Shown here one piece after another: positions 15,076 to 21,751 of a DNA stretch of 31,268 nucleotides. The stretch comes from an uncultured Eubacterium sp. (GTDB taxonomy: Bacteria > Bacillota > Clostridia > Lachnospirales > Lachnospiraceae). Below the pieces are notes generated by a model, which saw nothing but the letters and a program-made list of their open reading frames with translations, did not search any database and was not told the origin of the DNA. The stretch spans positions 1 to 31,268 of the forward strand of contig URAI01000021.1 in NCBI GenBank assembly GCA_900545725.1, written 5' to 3'. Numbering within the stretch: position 1 is the first letter of the stretch; every line of letters begins with the position of its first letter. A program made the position numbers and the translations under genes.

Positions 15076-15970
15076 ATATTTAAGACAGCTTAGAGGATAT
15101 CTTAATAATATGCCGGATGATGAAGCAGAAGATGTTATTGAATATTATTTTGAATATCTTACAGATGCAGGGATGGATAGTGAAGCTGATATAATAAGTG
15201 AGCTTGGTACACCGGATAAACTTGCACAGACAATCAATGATGATTACAGAAAAATGAATGAGTATATTGATGAACAGGATAATAACAGTAAAAATGAAGT
15301 GATATTATACCAGAGCAGCTTTTATAATAACCATAGAAAAGCGTATAATCATACTTCATATAATAATACACAGAGAAGCTATGGGAATACCGGATATAAC
15401 AATGCACAGGGAGGCTATGGGAATACCGGATATAATAATGCACAGGGAGGCTGTGGGAATACCGGATATAACAATGCACAGGGAAGATATGGTAACACCG
15501 GATATAACAATGCACAAGGAAATTTCGGGAATACCGGATATAATGCACAAAGAAATTATCAGAATACAGGGGCAGCAGCACCGAAACGAACATCGGGAGC
15601 AACAATTGCAATTATTATTATAGCTGTACTCACATCGCCTATATGGGGATCGCTTCTGATAGCACTGGCTGCAGTTGTATTTTCATTGGTAATTGCAGCA
15701 ATTTCTATAGTATTTGGATTTGGGACTGCGGCAATAGCCGTCGCTGGCAGCGGTATATTTGTTGTCGGAATGGGAATATATGCTGTAGCCGCTGTTGATT
15801 TTGCAACAGGGTTGTATCTGTCAGGATGTGGATTGTTAGTAACAGGTATAGGAGTTCTTATGACAATAGCAGAAGTGGCAATTGTAGTATTGCTTGTTAG
15901 ATTTATAACATTCATTATTTCTAAGATAAAGGGAATGTTTACAAAAAGAAGGGGGAAGCAGAATATATGA
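15062..15970 (+). CDS. DUF1700 (HAAS-domain) membrane protein with 12-residue repeats
   Basis: A 302-residue protein. The N-terminal HAAS/DUF1700 domain (1-65; DEYLRQLRGYLNNMPDDEAE, then GTPDKLAQTI) is typical of the partner protein in PadR operons. A low-complexity segment (about 99-169) follows with five or so copies of GYNNAQGGYGNT-like units, rich in Gly, Asn, Tyr and Gln. Several hydrophobic helices at about 178-285 and a basic tail (KIKGMFTKRRGK) anchor it in the membrane. It overlaps both neighbours, PadR by 14 bp and the DUF4097 gene by 4 bp (ATGA). Role unknown; probably part of an envelope-sensing module. Confidence 0.88.
   Translation: MNRDEYLRQLRGYLNNMPDDEAEDVIEYYFEYLTDAGMDSEADIISELGTPDKLAQTINDDYRKMNEYIDEQDNNSKNEVILYQSSFYNNHRKAYNHTSYNNTQRSYGNTGYNNAQGGYGNTGYNNAQGGCGNTGYNNAQGRYGNTGYNNAQGNFGNTGYNAQRNYQNTGAAAPKRTSGATIAIIIIAVLTSPIWGSLLIALAAVVFSLVIAAISIVFGFGTAAIAVAGSGIFVVGMGIYAVAAVDFATGLYLSGCGLLVTGIGVLMTIAEVAIVVLLVRFITFIISKIKGMFTKRRGKQNI
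15356..15568 (+). repeat. 36-bp in-frame tandem repeat within the DUF1700 gene
   Basis: About five copies of a 36-bp unit (GGATATAACAATGCACAGGG plus 16 more bases) encode the 12-residue GYNNAQGGYGNT repeat. Units differ at a few third positions and at the GG/GR/GN dipeptide, so copy number probably changes between strains. Confidence 0.9.
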
Positions 15971-16851
15971 AAAGGCTGGCAAAAAATTCATTAATTATAT
16001 CAGGAATATTAATAACGGTTGGAATAATATTTATGGGGTGTGGCTATTTTGCAGGCGCAGATGTAGGAACATCATATTATAATGGTGTTTTTCATACGGA
16101 AAGTGACGGACAAAAACAGCAAAAGACCGTGTCTGATACAGATATAAAGGATATTAATATAGAGGTGGACTCGGCAGAAATAGAATTTGCAAGGTCTGAA
16201 AGTGACAGATTTGAAGTGGAAACACATGGATTTAATTATAATAACCAGCCGGGGATAAATATAACAGGGAATAAGTTAAATGTTACAGGTAAATCAAATA
16301 GAAGTATAATAGCTTTTTTTCCATTTACAGATATCTTAAAATGGATAACAGGAGAAAGTAAGGATACAATAATAGTAAAGATTCCTGATAATTCAGAATT
16401 GGATAAGATAAACGTTGAGGCTTCCAATGGCAGTATTGATTTTAATTCAGTATGTACTACTGATATTCTAAGATATAAAACCTCAAATGGAAAAATACAG
16501 ATAGATGGGCAGATTTGTGTTAAGGAGTCCACAGACATAAGGTCATCTAATGGTAAAATTGATTGTAATGGTATATTTAAGAAAAGTTTTGTAGTAAATA
16601 CAGATAATGGCAAAATTAATGTGAATGCTGAAATTGATGCAGACATAGACTGTAAAACAGACAATGGCAGGATAGAACTGGAGCTTCTTAATCCTGAGAG
16701 TGACTATAGTATTGAATCACATGTTTCCAATGGAGGCATATATATAAATGGTGATAAAAAATCCGGTGGATATTATACAACCAATGGTGGAAAATATAAG
16801 CTTAAGGCGGCGACATCTAATGGCAGGGTAAGTCTTGATTTTAACAGATAA
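15967..16851 (+). CDS. DUF4097 putative adhesin-like surface protein
   Basis: A 294-residue protein with an N-terminal membrane helix (about 8-27) followed by a DUF4097 parallel beta-solenoid. Each rung carries an SNG or DNG turn: EASNGSI, KTSNGKI, RSSNGKI, NTDNGKI, KTDNGRI, HVSNGGI, ATSNGRV. The helix ends in FMGC, which might be lipidated, but the lipobox is imperfect. The solenoid is expected outside the membrane. It begins within the stop codon of the DUF1700 gene (ATGA), so it is translationally coupled and co-expressed. Such proteins accompany PadR/HAAS modules; their task is not established. Confidence 0.88.
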   Translation: MKRLAKNSLIISGILITVGIIFMGCGYFAGADVGTSYYNGVFHTESDGQKQQKTVSDTDIKDINIEVDSAEIEFARSESDRFEVETHGFNYNNQPGINITGNKLNVTGKSNRSIIAFFPFTDILKWITGESKDTIIVKIPDNSELDKINVEASNGSIDFNSVCTTDILRYKTSNGKIQIDGQICVKESTDIRSSNGKIDCNGIFKKSFVVNTDNGKINVNAEIDADIDCKTDNGRIELELLNPESDYSIESHVSNGGIYINGDKKSGGYYTTNGGKYKLKAATSNGRVSLDFNR

Positions 16852-17156
16852 AATGAACAATAAAAATTAAAAAAATATAAAGTATCCTAAATATATTGAC
16901 TTAAAGGTGGCTTTAAGTTGTAACATATGCTTAAAACAGACTGTTAATAATTATTATCAGATAATCATACTGTATCAGGTGTATGAAATTAACGGCTTTA
17001 AGGGTAATCTGTAACTTACACATGAGCTGCAGGTTACCTTATAACACTTAACAGATAACAGGTGTTAATTAAGATATCACATTTATTATAGATTATAGAG
17101 CGGATATCTTAAGGAATAGTAATAAAAAATAAGCATGTGTAGAAATGAGGAATTGA
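16852..17156 (+). promoter_or_regulatory. palindrome and hairpin-rich leader of the DXS-like gene
   Basis: A 305-bp gap. A palindrome ACTTAAAG-GTGG-CTTTAAGT (16899-16918) overlaps a TTGACT (16896-16901) that could be a -35. Downstream come GTAATCTG/CAGGTTAC (about 17005-17036), TAACAC/GTGTTA (17042-17047 with 17062-17067) and TTAAGATATC/GATATCTTAA (17069-17078 with 17103-17112). None has a T tract. I see no thiamine-riboswitch consensus. Confidence 0.5.
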
Positions 17157-18902
17157 ATGTACTTGGAAAAAATTAACTCACCAGCGGATGTTAAGCAGAT
17201 GAATATGACAGAATTAAAAGAACTTGCAGAGGAATTAAGAGCTGCACTTATGAACAGATTAAGTAAGCGTGGAGGACATTTTGGACCTAATTTTGGTATG
17301 GTAGAGGCAACTATTGCACTCCATTATGTATTTGATTCACCTAAGGATAAGTTCGTATTTGATGTATCTCATCAGAGTTATTGTCATAAGATGCTTACAG
17401 GAAGAAAGGATGCATTTGTTAATGATGAACATTTTTCAGATATATCAGGATATACGAATCCTGAAGAAAGTGAGCATGACTTCTTTAACGTAGGTCATAC
17501 TTCAACATCTATAAGTCTTGCTGCCGGTCTTGCCAAGGCAAGGGATTTTAAGGGTGAGGAGGGTAATGTCATTGCAATAATAGGTGACGGCTCACTTAGT
17601 GGAGGTGAAGCTCTCGAAGGACTTGATTTTGCAGGCGAGATGGACAGCAATTTTATTATTCTTTTTAACGATAATGATATGTCTATCGCTGAAAACCATG
17701 GTGGAATGTATAAGAATCTTAAGCAGTTAAGAGATTCTGATGGAACATGTGAATGTAATCTTTTTAAAGCAATGGGGTTAGACTATACTTATATCACAGA
17801 TGGCAATGATATTGAGTCATTAATTTCAGCATTTGAAAGGGTTAAGGACATTGACCACCCTATTGTTGTGCATATGAATACACTTAAGGGTAAAGGTTAT
17901 AAGATAGCCGAGGAGAATAAAGAAAACTGGCATTGGTGCATGCCGTTTGATAAAGAAACGGGCAAATGTAAGGTATCATCTGACGGTGAAAGCTATGCTT
18001 CGCTTACATGTGATTATATGATGGAGAAGATGAAGAAAGACCGTTCGGTTGTTACAATTACAGCAGCAGTTCCAACCAGTATAGGATTTACCAAAGATAA
18101 AAGAGATGAGGCAGGAAGACAATTTATTGATGTGGGTATTGCAGAAGAACATGCCGTAGCTATGGCATCGGGACTTGCAAAGAATGGATGTAAACCTGTA
18201 TTTGCAACACATTCAAGCTTCTTCCAAAGAACCTATGACCAGATATCACAGGATCTTTGTATCAATAGCAACCCTGCGACGCTGCTTGTCAATACTGCAT
18301 CTGTATATGGAATGAATGATGTAACACATCTTGGAATATATGATATTGCTATGATGTCTAATATTCCTAATCTGGTATATTTAGCTCCGACTAATTGTGA
18401 AGAATATTTTGCAATGCTTGACTGGAGTATAGAGCAGGACAGATATCCTGTAGCAATAAGAATACCTTGTAATGGTGTAATTCATACAGACAGTGATATG
18501 GATACGGATTATAGTAACCTTAATAAATATAAGATTACAAAGCAGGGAAGGGAAATAGCCATTATTGCACTTGGAGATTTTTATCAGATGGGTGAAAAAA
18601 CAGCCGGACTTATAGCCGAAAAGACAGGCGTACAGCCAACACTTATCAATCCGAGATATATAACAGGGCTTGATACAGAACTTCTTGAAGAACTTAAGAA
18701 AGACCATAATATAGTTGTAACTCTGGAAGATGGAATATCAGATGGCGGATTTGGAGAAAAGATTGCTTCATATTATGGAAATAGTGATGTTAAGGTATAT
18801 AACTATGGAATAAAAAAAGAGTTCCTTGACAGATATTTAGTAGAGGATGTATTAAAAGAAAACAGACTTGTTCCACAATTAATAGTCGAAGATATCATAT
18901 AA
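17157..18902 (+). CDS. DXS-like thiamine-diphosphate enzyme, acceptor site altered
   Basis: A 581-residue transketolase-superfamily enzyme closest to 1-deoxyxylulose-5-phosphate synthase (DXS, usually about 620). The ThDP site is intact: H41 and H72 (E. coli H49, H80), the GDGSLSGGE motif (143-151) with N171, and E330 (E370). H391 matches H431. A gapless alignment in this region shows the DXS residues that hold glyceraldehyde 3-phosphate replaced: Y392 by H352, R420 by T380, D427 by N387 and R478 by C438. So it probably joins an activated two-carbon unit to a different, perhaps non-phosphorylated, acceptor. Domains run ThDP-binding (1-265), pyrimidine (about 275-440), C-terminal transketolase (about 455-575). 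Automatic annotation would call it dxs. Start supported by ATGAGG nine bases upstream. Terminator follows. Confidence 0.85.
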   Translation: MYLEKINSPADVKQMNMTELKELAEELRAALMNRLSKRGGHFGPNFGMVEATIALHYVFDSPKDKFVFDVSHQSYCHKMLTGRKDAFVNDEHFSDISGYTNPEESEHDFFNVGHTSTSISLAAGLAKARDFKGEEGNVIAIIGDGSLSGGEALEGLDFAGEMDSNFIILFNDNDMSIAENHGGMYKNLKQLRDSDGTCECNLFKAMGLDYTYITDGNDIESLISAFERVKDIDHPIVVHMNTLKGKGYKIAEENKENWHWCMPFDKETGKCKVSSDGESYASLTCDYMMEKMKKDRSVVTITAAVPTSIGFTKDKRDEAGRQFIDVGIAEEHAVAMASGLAKNGCKPVFATHSSFFQRTYDQISQDLCINSNPATLLVNTASVYGMNDVTHLGIYDIAMMSNIPNLVYLAPTNCEEYFAMLDWSIEQDRYPVAIRIPCNGVIHTDSDMDTDYSNLNKYKITKQGREIAIIALGDFYQMGEKTAGLIAEKTGVQPTLINPRYITGLDTELLEELKKDHNIVVTLEDGISDGGFGEKIASYYGNSDVKVYNYGIKKEFLDRYLVEDVLKENRLVPQLIVEDII

Positions 18903-18936
18903 TGTCAGCATAAAAGCAAAATGACAGGTTAATTTT

Positions 18937-19023
18937 ATGCGAATATCAGGCATGGTGCTATGTGCTGTTGGCATATGTATTGCATTAATTAGTTTTAAAT
19001 TGTGTATTAGTTTGTCAAATTAA
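18937..19023 (+). CDS. possible 28-residue membrane microprotein
   Basis: A short frame 35 bp after the DXS-like gene encodes 28 residues with one hydrophobic stretch (MVLCAVGICIALISFKLCI). A weak AGG lies eight bases before the ATG. It ends just before the terminator hairpin, so it would be in the same transcript. No family recognised; it could be chance. Confidence 0.25.
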   Translation: MRISGMVLCAVGICIALISFKLCISLSN

Positions 19024-19047
19024 TCAAAAAGATTACTTTATAATATA

Positions 19048-19085
19048 AAAATGGTTGTTGTATATCTGTGCAGCAACCATTTTTA
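19048..19085 (+). terminator. intrinsic terminator of the DXS-like transcription unit
   Basis: AAAATGGTTGTTG (19048-19060) pairs with CAGCAACCATTTT (19071-19083) with one G-U pair, ending in a T run. Confidence 0.88.
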
Positions 19086-19327
19086 TATTATATTTTTGTC
19101 TGCTCTATATATGTTTGCAGCAAATTATAAAATACATATAAGTTAAGGTATACAGAAATATTATAAAAAATTATGTATTTCATTATAATTTTGTAGAAAA
19201 AAGTAATGTTAAATGATAAAATTATAACAATGGAAATTATTATTTATCAGGTGTAAATATCTGTAAGTTTATTTAAACAGATTTGACACTAAGCTATTCT
19301 AGAAATATCAAGAAATGGAGATAAGTT

Positions 19328-20389
19328 ATGGAAGAGTTTATAGGTATAAGCAGTCGTGGGGATATTGATGAAGCATTAAGAGGACTTGGAGATCCTAAGC
19401 TGATAATTATGACGGTTGGAGATGAAAAATTATTCAGGGAGGCAGCGGTAAAGCTTAATGACCGATTTCCGGATGTCCCAAGCATAGGTTGTGTCGGACA
19501 GGCATATGGTAATAACAGTGTTGTTGAAAATGGAATAATAATCACAGCATTTTCAGGAAATATTACAGTTGATACCGGAGTGATTAATTATGTATCAAAA
19601 GCACCGGTAGCCGCTGTTAAGAATATTCAGGACAGCATAGCAAAGGTTGGTCCGGGAAAGGGTAATACAGTAATAATTGATTTTTGTACAGGCAATGATG
19701 AATGTGTACTTACAACAATCCAGTCTGCTATCGCAGGCAGGGATGTACAACTGACCGGGGGGACGACTTGGACAAAGGAGGTATGTGTCAATGGCTTAAT
19801 ATACAGTGATGCATGTGCATATGCAGTAATTAAGAATAATACAGGAAAGGTTAAAGTATATAAGGAAAATATTTATACACCTACAGATAAAACATATATA
19901 TGTACAAAAGCTGTTCCTCAGGAATATAAGATATGTTCACTTGATGGACGAAGTGCAGCAGATACATATGTAAATGAACTTGGAATAAAAGATGGTAATG
20001 TATTAGAGCAGACCTTGAAAAATCCATTTGGAAGATGTATTGGTGATGAAATATATATTGTTTCCATAAAGGAAAAGGATAATAATGGCAATCTGTATTG
20101 TTACAGAAAGGTTAATCCTAAGGACAGATTATATATACTTGAAGCAGGAGATGATAAGGCAATTCTTGAAGAGACTATAGATTTAATCAATAAGGATTTT
20201 TCACATATTTCGGGAATATTTTCTATCAATTGTGTATTCAGATATCAGTATTTTAATAAGCTGGGACATATGGATAATTATCTTAAGAGAATGGCTTCGC
20301 TTGGTGCTCATTCAGGACTTATCGGATTGGGTGAACATTTTAACGGACAGCACACCAATCAGACGATGTCATGTGTTGTTTTTGAGTAA
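19328..20389 (+). CDS. FIST domain sensory protein
   Basis: A 353-residue soluble protein with the FIST_N domain (about 20-175; PSIGCVGQAYGNNSVVENG and TGGTTWTKEVCVNGLIY strands) and FIST_C domain (about 205-345; NPFGRCIGDEIYIVS, GLGEHFNGQHTNQTM). FIST domains bind small ligands, probably amino acids, and feed into signalling proteins. It has no output domain of its own. The next gene, about 220 bp downstream, encodes a soluble chemoreceptor signalling domain without a sensor, so the two probably work as a split cytoplasmic chemosensor. AATGGAG precedes the ATG by seven bases. Confidence 0.9.
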   Translation: MEEFIGISSRGDIDEALRGLGDPKLIIMTVGDEKLFREAAVKLNDRFPDVPSIGCVGQAYGNNSVVENGIIITAFSGNITVDTGVINYVSKAPVAAVKNIQDSIAKVGPGKGNTVIIDFCTGNDECVLTTIQSAIAGRDVQLTGGTTWTKEVCVNGLIYSDACAYAVIKNNTGKVKVYKENIYTPTDKTYICTKAVPQEYKICSLDGRSAADTYVNELGIKDGNVLEQTLKNPFGRCIGDEIYIVSIKEKDNNGNLYCYRKVNPKDRLYILEAGDDKAILEETIDLINKDFSHISGIFSINCVFRYQYFNKLGHMDNYLKRMASLGAHSGLIGLGEHFNGQHTNQTMSCVVFE

Positions 20390-20444
20390 ATAAAGTGACA
20401 TAAGCAATTAATAAAGAAGCAGGATTAACATGTCAGAAGGTAAA

Positions 20445-20602
20445 AGTGTGAAAAATAAGCCTGATAGCTTATTGTTCACAAGTTCATAAGTAAACTGGCT
20501 ATTTGTTTCTGAGCAGAACAAATAGCTATTGATGGCAGAAGAAAAATTGCCTGCGCGAATTTTTCTTCGCCTCTTCGCAACAAAAGTTGCTCAGGAATGG
20601 AG
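20445..20602 (+). repeat. interspersed folded repeat, copy B (leader of the chemoreceptor gene)
   Basis: Three consecutive hairpins: TGTGAAAAATAAGC/GCTTATTGTTCACA (20447-20480), TGGCTATTTGTT/AACAAATAGCTA (about 20496-20528), and a perfect GAAGAAAAATT/AATTTTTCTTC (20538-20568). GCAACAAAAGTTGC follows, then the AATGGAG ribosome binding site. It shares hairpin 3 and the tail with copy A and partial copy D, and hairpin 1 with TTCACAAGTTCATAA with copy C. Confidence 0.8.
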
Positions 20603-20608
20603 ATTAGT

Positions 20609-21598
20609 ATGGGTCTATTTAAAAGAAATAAATATACAAAAGGTAATGAACATACAGCTAAAGTAGTACAAAATACAGCTGTGAACGGAAGTGGTATTAA
20701 TAAAGATTCAATATATCCGGTTGTCTATACGGCAAAGTATCTTGAAAAGCAGTTTGATAATCTTTCTGATGAGGAAGTAATTGTTACCAAACAGATTGCT
20801 GATATTAAGGGTTCATTTCAGGATGTAATAGCTGCGGCAGATAAAGTTAGTACAGGGATTGATGAATTTCAGGAAACATTTGACCAGATAAAGGAGATAT
20901 CCGGTGTATTTGACGAGGTTAAGAATGAGATAATTAATTCAGTCAGTGAAGCACAGGATAAAGTAATTATATTACAGGAGGATTCAAGAAAGGTTGTAGA
21001 AAGCTTTGATGTTATGGATAGTACGTTTGTAACACTTGAACATTCCGTAGAAGATATTAAAGAATGTACAATGGGAATTATCAAGGTTGCCAACCAGACT
21101 AATATGCTTGCCCTTAATGCTTCTATCGAGGCTGCCAGAGCAGGAGAGCATGGAAGAGGTTTTGCAGTTGTTGCAGAGCAGGTTAGAGAGCTTGCCGATG
21201 AGATAAAGAAGCTTATTGAGATGATTAATCATAGAATAGCCGGTGTAGAACAGGGAACGAAGGAGCTCAATGTATCACTTACCAATTCAAGAGACCTTCT
21301 TTATGACAATTCTAAAAATGTTGGTGAAGCACATGATATATTTGAAAATGTTAATATAAGTGCCGGCAAGGTCGATGATATACAAAAGGATATCGTATCT
21401 GCGATAGATACATCGCAGTCTAAAATCAATAACATATCTGATTATGTTGTATTGTCAAAAAAGCAATATGATCAGGTATTAAAATATATAACAGATATAG
21501 AAAAGGGTGATGGGAAAAAGAGCCAGATATTTGATAATATCAGAAATATGCTTACGCAGCTGGAGCCGTTAACTGATATTATAAGTAAGGATATGTAA
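20609..21598 (+). CDS. soluble chemoreceptor signalling protein
   Basis: A 329-residue cytoplasmic methyl-accepting protein with no transmembrane helix. A variable N-terminal region (about 1-45) leads into a coiled coil and the conserved CheA/CheW-binding hairpin at about 160-200 (NQTNMLALNASIEAARAGE, then HGRGFAVVAEQVREL). It lacks any ligand-binding domain and HAMP. The upstream FIST protein is the likely sensor. The ATG at 20609 follows GGAATGGAGATTAGT; the ATG at 20597 is inside that site. The leader is a full copy of the interspersed folded repeat, so its expression may depend on that structure. Confidence 0.9.
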   Translation: MGLFKRNKYTKGNEHTAKVVQNTAVNGSGINKDSIYPVVYTAKYLEKQFDNLSDEEVIVTKQIADIKGSFQDVIAAADKVSTGIDEFQETFDQIKEISGVFDEVKNEIINSVSEAQDKVIILQEDSRKVVESFDVMDSTFVTLEHSVEDIKECTMGIIKVANQTNMLALNASIEAARAGEHGRGFAVVAEQVRELADEIKKLIEMINHRIAGVEQGTKELNVSLTNSRDLLYDNSKNVGEAHDIFENVNISAGKVDDIQKDIVSAIDTSQSKINNISDYVVLSKKQYDQVLKYITDIEKGDGKKSQIFDNIRNMLTQLEPLTDIISKDM

Positions 21599-21643
21599 AA
21601 GCTTCAGACGCACAGGAAGTTTTTACATAATGAATGTCAGAAA

Positions 21644-21672
21644 TTGACATGAAATGATTAAAAAATTATATA
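21644..21672 (+). promoter_or_regulatory. sigma-A promoter of the hydrogenase gene
   Basis: A consensus TTGACA (21644-21649), 17-bp spacer and TATATA (21667-21672), 80 bp before the start codon. Confidence 0.65.
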
Positions 21673-21723
21673 AAAAATGATTTATGAAACTACAAAAATG
21701 ATTAAAATTACACGGAAATGATT
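21652..21723 (+). promoter_or_regulatory. four AAATGATT direct repeats at the hydrogenase promoter
   Basis: AAATGATT occurs at 21652, 21675, 21696 and 21716, spaced 23, 21 and 20 bp (about two helical turns). The first sits in the promoter spacer and the others around and after the predicted start. This looks like an array of regulator sites, though A+T richness raises the chance background. Confidence 0.45.
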
Positions 21724-21751
21724 TACACGAGTGCGTAGAAATGAGGATATT

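Larger units (their letters stand above)
18903..19327. other. intergenic region between DXS-like and FIST genes
   Basis: A 425-bp gap with the possible microprotein, the terminator at 19048 and an A+T-rich stretch before the FIST gene. A TTGACA at 19283-19288 is present, but its -10 would place the start inside the ribosome binding site, so I do not call a promoter there. Confidence 0.5.

Noticed and set aside
15234..15611. Long minus-strand and alternative plus-strand frames across the repeat region of the DUF1700 gene
   Set aside because: They arise because the 36-bp repeat keeps several frames open. They have no ribosome binding sites and lie inside a well-supported gene.
16852..17156. 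Thiamine pyrophosphate riboswitch ahead of the ThDP enzyme
   Set aside because: The conserved CTGAGA and ACCTGATCTGGATAAT-type elements are absent.
19283..19311. TTGACA/TATCAA promoter for the FIST gene
   Set aside because: The predicted start would fall inside the AATGGAG ribosome binding site, leaving it partly untranscribed.
20445..20602. Cyclic-di-GMP riboswitch before a chemoreceptor gene
   Set aside because: The GEMM core sequences are missing, and related copies occur in front of an unrelated gene and inside an operon, so it fits a dispersed repeat better.
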